Counted from the first letter of the stretch, positions 16,431-25,456 are shown. The stretch: 64,000 nucleotides of DNA from Candidatus Bacteroides merdipullorum (GCA_019116045.1 DXCK01000113.1:27172-91171); one strand, 5' to 3'. A program made the numbers and translations. The notes: generated by a model not told the origin, from the sequence alone.

Positions 16431-19400
16431 AGAAAGTGCTCGTCCTCGGGTCGGGCGCACTCAAAATCGGTCAGGCCGGCGAGTTCGACTACTCCGGCTC
16501 GCAGGCCCTGAAAGCCCTGCGCGAAGAAGGCATCCAGTCCGTACTGGTCAACCCTAACATCGCCACCATCCAGACCTCGGAAGGCATCGCCGACCAGGTC
16601 TACTTCCTCCCCGTCACCCCTGAGTTCGTCACACGCATCATCGAAAAGGAGCGCCCAGACGGCATCCTCCTGGCCTTCGGCGGGCAAACGGCGCTGAACT
16701 GCGGCACCGAGCTCTACCAGTCGGGCGTGCTCCAGCGCTACGGAGTCCGCGTGCTGGGCACCTCCGTCGAGGCCATCATGAACACCGAAGACCGCGACCT
16801 CTTCGTGCGCAAGCTCGACGAAATCCCCATGAAGACCCCCAAGAGCCACGCCGTCGAGACCATGGCCGACGCCCTCAAGGCGGCTCACGACATAGGCTAC
16901 CCCGTCATGGTGCGCTCCGCCTACGCCCTCGGCGGCCAGGGCAGTGGCATCTGCCCCGACGAGGAAACCTTCCTCCGCCTGGCCGAAAGCGCCTTTACCT
17001 TCTCACGCCAGATACTGGTGGAGGAGAGCCTGAAGGGATGGAAGGAGATAGAGTTCGAGGTCATACGCGACGCCAATGACCACTGCTTCACCGTGGCTTC
17101 GATGGAAAACTTCGACCCCCTGGGCATCCACACCGGCGAGAGCATCGTGGTCGCACCCACCTGCTCGCTCACTCCCGACCAGGTCGAGACCCTGCAAGAG
17201 CTGTCCCGCCGCTGTGTGCGCCACCTGGGCATCGTGGGCGAGTGCAACATACAGTATGCCTTCAACGCCGACACCGGCGACTACCGTGTCATAGAGGTCA
17301 ACGCACGCCTCAGCCGTTCCTCCGCCTTGGCCTCGAAGGCAACGGGCTACCCCCTGGCCTTCGTCGCCGCCAAGATAGCCCTGGGCTACACGTTGGACCA
17401 GATAGGAGAGATGGGCACCCCCAACTCCGCCTACGTTGCCCCCTCGCTCGACTACCTCATCTGCAAAATCCCACGCTGGGACCTCACCAAGTTCGTCGGC
17501 GTTAGCCGCGAGATTGGCTCCAGCATGAAGTCGGTGGGAGAAATCATGTCCATCGGACGCTCCTTCGAAGAAATCATACAGAAGGGCCTCCGCATGATAG
17601 GCCAAGGCATGCACGGGTTCGTGGGCAACGAGGGACTGACCTTCGACGACCTCGACCACGAGCTGGCCCATCCCACCGACCTGCGCATCTTCGCCATCGC
17701 ACAGGCGCTGGAAGAGGGCTACACCATCGACCGCATATACGAGCTCACCCGCATAGACCCCTGGTTTATCCAGCGGCTGAAGAACATCGTCGACTACAAG
17801 GCAGTCCTCTCACAGTACGACCGCATCGAAGACCTCCCCGCCGACGTCCTGCGCCAAGCCAAGCGCTTAGGCTTCTCAGACTTCCAGATTGCACGCTTCG
17901 TCCTCCATCCCGAGGGCAACATGGAGCGCGAGAATCTCCAGGTGCGCGCACGCCGCAAAGAGCTTGGCATCCTGCCCGCCGTCAAGCGCATCAACACCGT
18001 TGCCTCCGAGCATCCCGAGCTGACCAACTATCTCTACATGACCTATGAGGCAGAGGGCTACGACGTCAACTACTATAAGAACGAGAAGTCCGTCGTCATA
18101 CTCGGCTCCGGTGCCTACCGCATCGGCTCCTCCGTCGAGTTTGACTGGTGCAGTGTCAATGCCGTACAGACGGCACGCAAGCTGGGATACAAGTCCATCA
18201 TGATCAACTACAACCCGGAGACAGTCTCCACCGACTACGACATGTGCGACCGTCTCTACTTCGACGAGCTGTCGTTCGAGCGCGTCCTGGACGTCATCGA
18301 CCTCGAACAGCCGCGCGGTGTCATCGTCTCCGTGGGCGGGCAGATCCCCAACAATCTGGCCATGAAGCTCTACCGCCAGTCGGTTCCCGTGCTGGGTACG
18401 TCGCCCGTCAGTATCGACCGTGCCGAGAACCGCAACAAGTTCAGCCACATGCTGGACATGCTCGGCATCGACCAACCCGCCTGGCAAGAACTGACCAGCC
18501 TGGACGACGTCAAGGCTTTCATCCAGAAGGTGGGCTACCCCGTCCTGGTGCGTCCCAGCTACGTCCTGTCAGGCGCAGCCATGAACGTCTGCTACGACGA
18601 GGAAGAACTCGAGGAGTTTCTCCGCATGGCCGCCAAGGTGTCGAAGGAATACCCCGTGGTCGTGTCGCAGTTCCTCCAGAACACAAAGGAGATTGAGTTC
18701 GACGCCGTGGCCCAGAATGGCGAGATTGTAGAGTATGCCATCTCCGAGCACATCGAGTTTGCGGGCGTACACAGCGGCGACGCCACCCTGGTCTTTCCCG
18801 CGCAGAAGATATACTTCGCCACGGCACGCCGCATCAAGCAGATCAGCCGCCGCATCGCCAAAGAGCTGAACATCTCCGGCCCGTTCAACATACAGTACCT
18901 GGCCCGCAACAACGAAGTCAAGGTCATTGAGTGCAACCTCCGTGCCTCGCGCTCCTTCCCCTTCGTCAGCAAGGTGCTGAAACGCAACTTCATTGAGACG
19001 GCCACCCGCATCATGCTCGACGCTCCCTACACCCGTCCCGACAAGTCGGCCTTCGACATTGACTGGATAGGCGTCAAGGCCAGCCAGTTCTCCTTCTCAC
19101 GCCTGCACAAGGCAGACCCCGTCCTTGGTGTGGACATGTCCTCGACGGGCGAGGTTGGCTGCCTGGGCGACAGCTTCGACGAGGCACTGTTGAATGCCAT
19201 GATTGCCACAGGCTTCAAGATTCCCCAGCCGGAGAAGGGCGTGATGGTGTCCAGCGGCGCCATGAAGTCCAAGGTGGATTTGTTGGATGCCACCCGCATG
19301 TTGCATGCCAAAGGGTATAAGATTTATGCCACCGCCGGCACCTCGGCCTTCCTCAACGCCCACGGGGTGGAGACGACACCCGTCTACTGGCCCGACGAGA

Positions 19401-19642
19401 AGCCCGATGCCGAGAACAACGTGATGCGCATGATTGCCAACCACGCCTTCGACCTCATCGTGAATATCCCCAAGAATCACACGAAGCGTGAGCTGACCAA
19501 TGGCTACAAGATACGCCGTGCGGCCATCGACCACAACATACCGCTCATCACCAACGCCCGGTTGGCAAGTGCCTTCATCGAGGCCTTCTGCAACCTCAAG
19601 CCGGAGGACATCGCCATCAAGAGTTGGCAGGAATACAAGTAA
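16415..19642 (+). CDS. carB: Carbamoyl-phosphate synthase large subunit, 1075 aa
   Basis: Full-length CarB: two homologous ATP-grasp halves (starting KKVLVLGSGALKIGQAGEFD and SVVILGSGAYRIGSSVEFDW) and a C-terminal MGS-like allosteric domain (KGVMVSSGAMKSKVDLLDA, YATAGTSAFL). It makes carbamoyl phosphate from bicarbonate, ammonia (passed from CarA) and two ATP, for pyrimidine and arginine synthesis. carA is not in this window, since upstream is a divergent HU-HIG gene; a separate carA or a second carAB must exist elsewhere. Third codon positions are strongly C/G-rich compared with the 2-12 kb region. A long leader with an apparent attenuator precedes it, which fits pyrimidine control. Confidence 0.97.
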   Translation: MEQTLKKVLVLGSGALKIGQAGEFDYSGSQALKALREEGIQSVLVNPNIATIQTSEGIADQVYFLPVTPEFVTRIIEKERPDGILLAFGGQTALNCGTELYQSGVLQRYGVRVLGTSVEAIMNTEDRDLFVRKLDEIPMKTPKSHAVETMADALKAAHDIGYPVMVRSAYALGGQGSGICPDEETFLRLAESAFTFSRQILVEESLKGWKEIEFEVIRDANDHCFTVASMENFDPLGIHTGESIVVAPTCSLTPDQVETLQELSRRCVRHLGIVGECNIQYAFNADTGDYRVIEVNARLSRSSALASKATGYPLAFVAAKIALGYTLDQIGEMGTPNSAYVAPSLDYLICKIPRWDLTKFVGVSREIGSSMKSVGEIMSIGRSFEEIIQKGLRMIGQGMHGFVGNEGLTFDDLDHELAHPTDLRIFAIAQALEEGYTIDRIYELTRIDPWFIQRLKNIVDYKAVLSQYDRIEDLPADVLRQAKRLGFSDFQIARFVLHPEGNMERENLQVRARRKELGILPAVKRINTVASEHPELTNYLYMTYEAEGYDVNYYKNEKSVVILGSGAYRIGSSVEFDWCSVNAVQTARKLGYKSIMINYNPETVSTDYDMCDRLYFDELSFERVLDVIDLEQPRGVIVSVGGQIPNNLAMKLYRQSVPVLGTSPVSIDRAENRNKFSHMLDMLGIDQPAWQELTSLDDVKAFIQKVGYPVLVRPSYVLSGAAMNVCYDEEELEEFLRMAAKVSKEYPVVVSQFLQNTKEIEFDAVAQNGEIVEYAISEHIEFAGVHSGDATLVFPAQKIYFATARRIKQISRRIAKELNISGPFNIQYLARNNEVKVIECNLRASRSFPFVSKVLKRNFIETATRIMLDAPYTRPDKSAFDIDWIGVKASQFSFSRLHKADPVLGVDMSSTGEVGCLGDSFDEALLNAMIATGFKIPQPEKGVMVSSGAMKSKVDLLDATRMLHAKGYKIYATAGTSAFLNAHGVETTPVYWPDEKPDAENNVMRMIANHAFDLIVNIPKNHTKRELTNGYKIRRAAIDHNIPLITNARLASAFIEAFCNLKPEDIAIKSWQEYK

Positions 19643-19662
19643 CTCTTGTGCAGTTATTGAAT

Positions 19663-19746
19663 GTGCGGATTGCGCGGATTCGTCATGGATGTGCCTGTGT
19701 GAAGCTCATCTCGTGCGAGCGTCTGCGTAATCCGCACCTTTTTTGT
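19663..19746 (+). terminator. Terminator after carB
   Basis: GTGCGGATTGCGC (19663-19675) pairs with GCGTAATCCGCAC (19725-19737) with one mismatch, over a 49-nt loop that may fold further. CTTTTTT follows. Confidence 0.7.
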
Positions 19747-19749
19747 TGG

Positions 19750-20541
19750 TCATTCACGCAACCGGTACACTTTTACCCAGTCTACCGACATCTCCACGGG
19801 CAGTTCCTCTGGACGTGCTTTCCCCACCCACGGGCCTTCTATCTGCATATCCACCAGCAGATAGTACGGCGTCCCGAAAGGATATTGCCCCGGCTGGTCT
19901 GTCTCAATACGCGGATAGGTGAATGTTTTTCTTCCGTTGATTGAGAATATCAGGCTGTCCGGCAGGATTTCTACTGCATAAGTGTTGTAATCGTCGCGGT
20001 TGATGGCTCCGGTGGCTTCATGGGGAGGGATGCTGTCATTCTTCAATATGTAGGTATAATGGGAGTGCACGGTCTGATAAACGAAGGTATCGTGGTTTAA
20101 GTGTTCCATGATGTCTATTTCTCCTCCGTCGGGCCACTTGGCATTTTCAGGCAGCATCCAGATGGCAGGCCAGGCCCCTTGTGCTCGGCCAAACTTGGCA
20201 CGTACTTCCACTTTGCCATGCCTTATGTTGAACTTTCCCTTGGTGTATAATCCTCCGGTGAGGTAGCGTGCTGTGTCTTGAGCCACCGTTCCGTTGTTAC
20301 AGATGCCACGCAATATCAGGTTTCCATCTTCCATGGCATATAGAGTATCAGCGTTGGACATGTGGCGGTTCCAGTTTGCCTTTCCCCGGGGGATTTTGCT
20401 CCAATATGCTTCGTTGAAGGTGCTTTCGTCAAAATGATCCTCCCAAATCAATTCATACGTTGCCTGCTGAGCTTGGCTGGCCAGGGCGAGGCAACATCCG
20501 CATAAGGCAGCCACGATTCTTTTTCTTCCCATAATAAACAT
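19750..20541 (-). CDS. Glycoside hydrolase family 16 enzyme, secreted, 263 aa
   Basis: A signal peptide (hydrophobic core IVAALCGCCLALASQAQ) is followed by one GH16 jelly-roll domain. The catalytic motif is GGEIDIMEH with the two acidic residues of ExDxxE, preceded by GAWPAIWMLPENAKWPDGGE and the strand GKVEVRAKFG. GH16 enzymes cleave beta-1,3 or beta-1,4 glucans and galactans (laminarin, lichenan, agar types) with retention. Exact substrate is not clear. ATG 20541 and the in-frame ATG at codon 4 are both possible starts. There is no SusCD or other PUL gene alongside, so it stands alone. It converges with carB. Confidence 0.9.
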   Translation of the reverse strand: MFIMGRKRIVAALCGCCLALASQAQQATYELIWEDHFDESTFNEAYWSKIPRGKANWNRHMSNADTLYAMEDGNLILRGICNNGTVAQDTARYLTGGLYTKGKFNIRHGKVEVRAKFGRAQGAWPAIWMLPENAKWPDGGEIDIMEHLNHDTFVYQTVHSHYTYILKNDSIPPHEATGAINRDDYNTYAVEILPDSLIFSINGRKTFTYPRIETDQPGQYPFGTPYYLLVDMQIEGPWVGKARPEELPVEMSVDWVKVYRLRE

Positions 20542-20571
20542 CTCTTATTGTCTTACTTTACTTTGATGCTT

Positions 20572-20579
20572 CAAAGGTA
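20572..20579 (-). promoter_or_regulatory. -7 promoter element of GH16 gene
   Basis: Minus-strand TACCTTTG (20579-20572), 31 nt upstream of the GH16 start. No clear -33 box. Confidence 0.6.
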
Positions 20580-20802
20580 AGCTAAAGGGAAAGTTTTTCT
20601 TGTTGTTGAAAGCTAAAAAGCTATAAAAGCAAAGATTCATCAACCTGTGGTAATGCTGTCAGAGAAGAAATAAATAGAGAGAAATCAGAGTGAAGGTAAC
20701 TTTTCCTTTCGTTGTGTACATAAAAGCGAAATAATTAATATGTTGAAAAACAGTATCTAAGGAGAAATAATGGAAAAAGGAGAAAAAATAATAGGAAAAA
20801 GT

Positions 20803-20833
20803 TTTGGTAGTCTCAAAATAAGCCGTACCTTTG
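20803..20833 (+). promoter_or_regulatory. Promoter of tRNA-Val pair
   Basis: TTTG (20803-20806), a 19-nt spacer and TACCTTTG (20826-20833): a full-consensus Bacteroidetes promoter, 27 nt upstream of the first tRNA. Confidence 0.85.
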
Positions 20834-20859
20834 CATCGCTTTTGAAACGGAAGTGTAAC

Positions 20860-20937
20860 GGACGTTTAGCTCAGCTGGTTCAGAGCGTCTGCCTTACAAG
20901 CAGAGGGTCGGCGGTTCGAATCCGTCAACGTCCACCA
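20860..20937 (+). tRNA. tRNA-Val (anticodon TAC), CCA encoded
   Basis: Acceptor arms GGACGTT/AACGTCC, D-arm AGCTCAGCTGGTTCAGAGC, anticodon loop CTTACAA giving TAC, T-arm loop TTCGAAT, discriminator A at 20934. A CCA is encoded at 20935-20937. Confidence 0.97.
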
Positions 20938-20968
20938 GCAACGAAATACACTTCTAGAAACAAAAGAC

Positions 20969-21043
20969 GGACGTTTAGCTCAGCTGGTTCAGAGCGTCTG
21001 CCTTACAAGCAGAGGGTCGGCGGTTCGAATCCGTCAACGTCCA
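20969..21043 (+). tRNA. tRNA-Val (anticodon TAC), second copy
   Basis: Identical to the first copy over all 75 nt, 31 nt further on. It differs only in lacking an encoded CCA (CTA follows the discriminator A). Confidence 0.97.
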
Positions 21044-21073
21044 CTAGTTGTATTTGAAATATGCCATAATGGA

Positions 21074-21108
21074 TAGTCTTGCAAGTGATTTGTAAGGCTA
21101 TTTTTTTT
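21074..21108 (+). terminator. Terminator after tRNA-Val pair
   Basis: TAGTCTTGCAA (21074-21084) pairs with TTGTAAGGCTA (21090-21100), including two G-U pairs, followed by eight T. Confidence 0.85.
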
Positions 21109-21112
21109 GTCC

Positions 21113-22480
21113 TTATCCGAAGAGGCAGCGGAAGGCTTCTTCTACCTTGCGCACGGGTACCAGTTCTATCTTTATCTTTGCCGTATTCAGTCCTTGCAGG
21201 TTCTGCCGGGGCAGGATGAATTGGCGGAAACCTAGCTTCTCTGCTTCGCCGATGCGCTGTTCTATGCGGTTTATGGGGCGGATTTCGCCTGATAGGCCCA
21301 CTTCGCCAGCCATGCATACTTCAGCCTCGATGGCGGCATCCATGTTGCTGCTCAGTATGGCACTGATGACTGCCAGGTCGATGGCCGGGTCGTTCACTTT
21401 CAATCCGCCGGCAATGTTCAGAAATACGTCCTTCTGTGCCAGTTTGAAGCCTACACGCTTTTCCAACACAGCCAGCAGCATGTTCATGCGTCGTGTGTCA
21501 AAGCCGGTGGCCGAGCGTTGCGGGTTGCCGTAGACTGCGCTGCTCACCAGTGCCTGCGTTTCGATGAGGAAGGGGCGTATGCCCTCGATGGCCGAAGCAA
21601 TGGCCACGCCACTCATGCCCTCGTGATCCTGGCTGAGTAGGAGTTCCGACGGGTTGCTCACCTGGCGCAATCCATCCTGCCGCATTTCGTAGATGCCCAG
21701 TTCCGCTGTGCTGCCGAAGCGATTCTTGATGCTACGTAAGATGCGGTACATGTAGTGTTGGTCACCCTCGAATTGCAGCACCGTGTCTACGATGTGCTCC
21801 AGCACTTTGGGACCGGCGATGCTCCCTTCTTTGTTGATATGCCCGATGAGGATGACGGGCGTGTGGCTCTCTTTGGCGAAGCGCAGAATGGAGGCGGCAC
21901 ATTCCCTTACCTGGGCAATGCTGCCCGGTGATGATTCCAGGCTTTCGGTCGATATGGTCTGTATGGAGTCGATAATGACCAGGTCGGGTTGCGTGTTCTT
22001 GATATGTACGAAGATTTGCTCCAGTGAAGTCTCGCAGGCAATGAGGCAATCGCTCGATGTGTGGGTTAGTCGGTCGGCACGCAACTTCAGCTGGCGGGCG
22101 CTTTCTTCGCCCGATATGTAGAGGATGCGCTTTTCGGGCATCCGCAGCACGGTTTGCAGGATAAGTGTGGACTTGCCAATGCCTGGTTCTCCGCCCAGCA
22201 GTACCAGCGAGCCGCGTACCAGCCCGCCGCCCAACACGCGGTTCAGTTCATCGTCGTGCATGTCGATGCGTGGTTCGTCATCGGCATTGATTTCGTTTAG
22301 TGTCACCGGCTTTGACTTTGTTTTGGCTAGTCCGGTCAATGAGGGGCGTGCCGCAGGCTCCTTGCGCACGATTTCTTCGACGAAGGTGTTCCATTGTCCG
22401 CACGAAGGACATTTGCCTTGCCACTTGGGCGATTCTTGCCCGCAGTTGCTGCATACATATACGGTCTTCTCTTTTGCCAT
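21113..22480 (-). CDS. radA: DNA repair protein RadA (Sms), 455 aa
   Basis: An N-terminal C4 zinc finger (YVCSNCGQESPKWQGKCPSC) is followed by a RecA-like ATPase with Walker A GGEPGIGKST, the RadA-specific KNRFG motif and a Lon-protease-like C-terminal domain (VSSAVYGNPQRSATGFD, GEVGLSGEIRPI). RadA is a hexameric helicase that drives branch migration in recombination. Length is normal. The start at 22480 is supported by a promoter 20 nt upstream. It converges with the tRNA genes. Confidence 0.97.
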   Translation of the reverse strand: MAKEKTVYVCSNCGQESPKWQGKCPSCGQWNTFVEEIVRKEPAARPSLTGLAKTKSKPVTLNEINADDEPRIDMHDDELNRVLGGGLVRGSLVLLGGEPGIGKSTLILQTVLRMPEKRILYISGEESARQLKLRADRLTHTSSDCLIACETSLEQIFVHIKNTQPDLVIIDSIQTISTESLESSPGSIAQVRECAASILRFAKESHTPVILIGHINKEGSIAGPKVLEHIVDTVLQFEGDQHYMYRILRSIKNRFGSTAELGIYEMRQDGLRQVSNPSELLLSQDHEGMSGVAIASAIEGIRPFLIETQALVSSAVYGNPQRSATGFDTRRMNMLLAVLEKRVGFKLAQKDVFLNIAGGLKVNDPAIDLAVISAILSSNMDAAIEAEVCMAGEVGLSGEIRPINRIEQRIGEAEKLGFRQFILPRQNLQGLNTAKIKIELVPVRKVEEAFRCLFG

Positions 22481-22499
22481 TTCGTTGCTTATTTGTGGT

Positions 22500-22507
22500 C
22501 AAAGGTA
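22500..22507 (-). promoter_or_regulatory. -7 promoter element of radA
   Basis: Minus-strand TACCTTTG (22507-22500), 20 nt before the radA ATG. Confidence 0.65.
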
Positions 22508-22592
22508 CGATTAATATGGGTAGTTTCCTCCATATTCTGCACTTTTATCGCAAAAAAGTGGGATGAAGTGATAGATTGTATGCTTTTATTGC

Positions 22593-22600
22593 TACATTTG
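22593..22600 (+). promoter_or_regulatory. -7 promoter element of thr operon
   Basis: TACATTTG followed by C, 38 nt upstream of the thr leader peptide ATG at 22638. No good -33 TTTG is visible. Confidence 0.65.
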
Positions 22601-22637
22601 CAACATCTTATTCATCAGAAACGATAGAAACCAGGCT

Positions 22638-22697
22638 ATGGACAAGTATTATCCGCATACCGTCACATCAATGCGCACCATGACCCTTCGGGGTTAG
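22638..22697 (+). CDS. thr operon leader peptide, 19 aa
   Basis: The ORF reads MDKYYPHTVTSMRTMTLRG and stops at TAG 22695. It has four Thr and two internal Met in its last 12 residues, which is far above chance and matches the logic of ribosome-mediated attenuation of threonine genes. It lies between the promoter (22593) and a Rho-independent terminator (22768-22790) that precedes thrA. Stalling at Thr (or Met) codons would favour an antiterminator. Both amino acids derive from aspartate semialdehyde, the product stream of ThrA. The peptide is not homologous in sequence to E. coli ThrL; the call rests on composition and position. Confidence 0.75.
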   Translation: MDKYYPHTVTSMRTMTLRG

Positions 22698-22749
22698 GGA
22701 TAGTATTTCGTGTTTCTACGTGTTACACATTATTTTCGGTTTTTCCTTT

Positions 22750-22790
22750 CCTCCGTCTGCGGAGGCTGCCCGGCAGGAACGGGCTTTTTT
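22750..22790 (+). promoter_or_regulatory. thr attenuator: tandem hairpins with terminator
   Basis: Hairpin 1 is CCTCCG-TCTG-CGGAGG (22750-22765). Hairpin 2 is GCCCG (22768-22772), a 7-nt loop, CGGGC (22780-22784), followed at once by six T: an intrinsic terminator 46 nt before the thrA ATG. Together with the Thr/Met-rich leader ORF this forms a transcription attenuator. The competing antiterminator pairing was not resolved by eye. Confidence 0.75.
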
Positions 22791-22835
22791 CCTACATATT
22801 ATTTACATACAGTAACTTCATTAAAACAGCATAGG

Positions 22836-25274
22836 ATGAAAGTAATGAAATTCGGCGGAACGTCGGTAGGTTCCGTGGAGAGCATATTGAGTGTGAAACG
22901 CATTGTCGAGGCGGAAGCCGGTCGTGAACCGGTCATCGTAGTGGTGTCGGCGCTTGGCGGCATTACGGACAAGTTGATAAAGACCTCGCGCATGGCGGCG
23001 GCAGGCGATGCGGCGTATGAGGACGAGTTCCGCGAAATCGTGAGCCGGCACGTGGAGATGGTGAAGCGGGTGATTCCAGAGTTTGACGCGCAGATGACCA
23101 TGCAGCGCCGGGTGGGGGAGTTGCTCAATGAACTGAAGGATATCTTCCAGGGCATCTATCTCATCAAAGACCTGTCGCAGAAGACGTCGGACACGATTGT
23201 GAGCTACGGCGAACGCCTTTCGTCCATCATTGCCGCCCAACTGACGGGGGCGCGGTGGTATGACTCGCGCAGCTTCATCAAGACGGAGAAGAAGTTTTCG
23301 AAGCATGTGTTGGACACGGAGTTGACGAACCGGCTGGTGCGCGAGACCTTCAGTGAACTGCCTCCGCTGGTGCTGGTGCCGGGCTTCATTGCCACAGACA
23401 AGGACACGGGTGAAGTGACCAACCTGGGTCGGGGCGGGTCGGACTACACGGCGGCAATCATCGCGGCGGCGCTGGATGCGGACAGCCTGGAGATTTGGAC
23501 GGACGTGGACGGATTCATGACGGCCGACCCCAGGGTCATCTCTACGGCCTATACCATCAATGAACTGAGTTACGTGGAGGCGACGGAGTTGTGCAACTTC
23601 GGCGCGAAGGTGGTCTATCCGCCGACAATCTATCCCGTGTGCCACAAGAACATACCTATCCTTATCAAAAACACCTTTAACCCGGCGGGAGCGGGAACGG
23701 TCATCAAGCAGACCGTGAGCAGTCCGCAGGGCAAAGCCATCAAGGGCATCTCATCCATCAACGATACGAGCCTCATCACGGTGCAGGGCCTGGGCATGGT
23801 GGGGGTGATTGGCGTGAACTACCGCATCTTCAAGGCTCTGGCGAAGAATGGCATCAGCGTCTTCCTGGTGTCGCAGGCGTCGTCGGAGAACTCTACGTCC
23901 ATCGGTGTGCGCAATGCCGACGCTGACCTGGCGTGCAGTGTGCTGACGGAGGAGTTTGCCAAGGAGATTGAGATGGGCGAGATATCGCCCATGCAGGTGG
24001 AGCGCGACTTGGCCACGGTGGCCATCGTGGGCGAGAACATGAAGCATACGCCGGGCATCGCGGGCAAGCTGTTCGGCACGCTGGGGCGGAACGGCATCAA
24101 CGTCATTGCCTGCGCACAGGGGGCGAGCGAGACCAATATTTCGTTTGTGGTGGACAGCAGGTATCTGCGCAAGTCGCTCAACGTCATCCACGACTCGTTC
24201 TTCCTGTCCGAATACCAGGTGCTGAACCTCTTCATCTGCGGCATCGGCACGGTGGGTGGCAAGCTCATCGAGCAGATTCGTAGCCAGCGGCAGCGGCTGA
24301 TGCAGGAAAACGGCCTGCAACTGAACGTGGTGGGCATTGCCGACGCCTCGCGCTCGATGTTCAGCCGTGAGGGCTTCGATCTGTCACGTTTCCGCGAGGA
24401 GCTGAAGGAGAAGGGGCAGGAGAGCGACACGCAGCGCCTGCGCGACGGCGTCATTGGCATGAACATATTCAACAGCGTCTTCGTCGACTGCACGGCCAGC
24501 CCCGACGTGGCGGGCATCTACGAGGAGTTGTTGCGGCACAACATCTCCGTCGTGGCGGCCAACAAGATTGCCGCATCCAGCGAGTACGAGAATTACCTCC
24601 GCCTGAAGCAGACGGCGCGTCAGCGGGGTGTGAAGTACCTGTTCGAGACCAACGTGGGTGCGGGCCTGCCCATCATCAACACCATCAACGACCTTATCCA
24701 CAGCGGCGACAAGATTCTGAAGATTGAGGCCGTGCTGAGCGGCACGCTGAACTACATCTTCAACCAGCTCAGCGCCGACGTGCCTTTCAGCCAGACCATA
24801 CGCATGGCGCAGCAGGAGCGCTACTCCGAGCCCGACCCGCGCATCGACCTCAGCGGCAAGGACGTCATCCGCAAGCTCGTCATCCTGGCGCGCGAGGCGG
24901 GCTACCGCATCGAGCAGGGCGACGTGGAGCGGCACCTCTTCGTGCCCGACGACTTCTTCGAGGGGTCGCTGGACGACTTCTGGCGCAAGGTGCCCTCGCT
25001 GGACGCCGACTTCGAGGCGCGCCGCCGGCGGCTGGAGGCCGAGCACAAGCACTGGCGCTTCGTGGCGCGGCTGGACGGCGGACGGGCGTCGGTGGGACTG
25101 ATGGAGGTGGCCCCCGGGCATCCGTTCTACGGGCTGGAGGGCAGCAACAACATCATCCTGCTGACCACCGAGCGCTACCGCGAGTACCCGATGATGATTC
25201 AGGGCTACGGCGCGGGAGCCGACGTGACCGCCGCGGGCGTCTTTGCCGACATCATGAGCATTGCCAATGTCTGA
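22836..25274 (+). CDS. thrA: Bifunctional aspartokinase / homoserine dehydrogenase I, 812 aa
   Basis: N-terminal aspartokinase domain (MKVMKFGGTSVGSVES, GRGGSDYTAAIIAAAL), central ACT regulatory domains (GVIGVNYRIFKALAKNGIS, GIAGKLFGTLGRNGINVIAC), and C-terminal homoserine dehydrogenase (NAD(P)-binding ICGIGTVGGKLIEQI, VVAANKIAASSEYENY, catalytic-region NYIFNQLS). It catalyses the first and third steps from aspartate to homoserine. ATG 22836 is the correct start, because the kinase begins there; the frame is open upstream through the attenuator. ACT domains imply feedback control, presumably by threonine. First structural gene of thrA-apgM-thrC. Very C/G-rich third positions. Confidence 0.97.
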   Translation: MKVMKFGGTSVGSVESILSVKRIVEAEAGREPVIVVVSALGGITDKLIKTSRMAAAGDAAYEDEFREIVSRHVEMVKRVIPEFDAQMTMQRRVGELLNELKDIFQGIYLIKDLSQKTSDTIVSYGERLSSIIAAQLTGARWYDSRSFIKTEKKFSKHVLDTELTNRLVRETFSELPPLVLVPGFIATDKDTGEVTNLGRGGSDYTAAIIAAALDADSLEIWTDVDGFMTADPRVISTAYTINELSYVEATELCNFGAKVVYPPTIYPVCHKNIPILIKNTFNPAGAGTVIKQTVSSPQGKAIKGISSINDTSLITVQGLGMVGVIGVNYRIFKALAKNGISVFLVSQASSENSTSIGVRNADADLACSVLTEEFAKEIEMGEISPMQVERDLATVAIVGENMKHTPGIAGKLFGTLGRNGINVIACAQGASETNISFVVDSRYLRKSLNVIHDSFFLSEYQVLNLFICGIGTVGGKLIEQIRSQRQRLMQENGLQLNVVGIADASRSMFSREGFDLSRFREELKEKGQESDTQRLRDGVIGMNIFNSVFVDCTASPDVAGIYEELLRHNISVVAANKIAASSEYENYLRLKQTARQRGVKYLFETNVGAGLPIINTINDLIHSGDKILKIEAVLSGTLNYIFNQLSADVPFSQTIRMAQQERYSEPDPRIDLSGKDVIRKLVILAREAGYRIEQGDVERHLFVPDDFFEGSLDDFWRKVPSLDADFEARRRRLEAEHKHWRFVARLDGGRASVGLMEVAPGHPFYGLEGSNNIILLTTERYREYPMMIQGYGAGADVTAAGVFADIMSIANV

Positions 25275-25418
25275 CCCGACGCTGCCGGAAATGCGCCCCG
25301 ACGCCGCTAAAAACGCGCCCTGACGCGGTTAAAAATGCGACCCGACGCATTTTCAACGCCGACCCGACGCGGTTGTAAACGCGACCCGACGTATTTTCAA
25401 CGCCGACGGGTCGCAGTT
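25269..25418. repeat. Seven imperfect direct repeats of about 22 nt after thrA
   Basis: Starting at the last codons of thrA, units of 20-23 nt share the core GCGACCCGACGC followed by a T- or A-rich end. Approximate units: 25269-25288, 25289-25308, 25309-25330, 25331-25353, 25354-25376, 25377-25397, 25398-25418. The last two also form a stem GCGACCCG (25381-25388) with CGGGTCGC (25407-25414). No promoter motif is seen, so they are probably transcribed between thrA and the next gene. Confidence 0.9.
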
Positions 25419-25456
25419 CAGACCCCCAAAGTATAACCCTAAAAACAAGAAGCGAT

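Larger units (their letters stand above)
20542..20859. other. Intergenic region between GH16 and tRNA-Val genes
   Basis: This 318-nt AT-rich gap contains the divergent promoters of GH16 (20572-20579) and of the tRNA genes (20803-20833). I see no repeat, hairpin or coding sequence in the remainder. Confidence 0.6.

Noticed and set aside
20770..21057. 95-codon plus-strand frame
   Set aside because: It runs through both tRNA-Val genes and their promoter.
22821..25121. Minus-strand open frames of 245-274 codons inside thrA
   Set aside because: Shadows of a GC3-rich gene; His/Arg-rich composition without family similarity.
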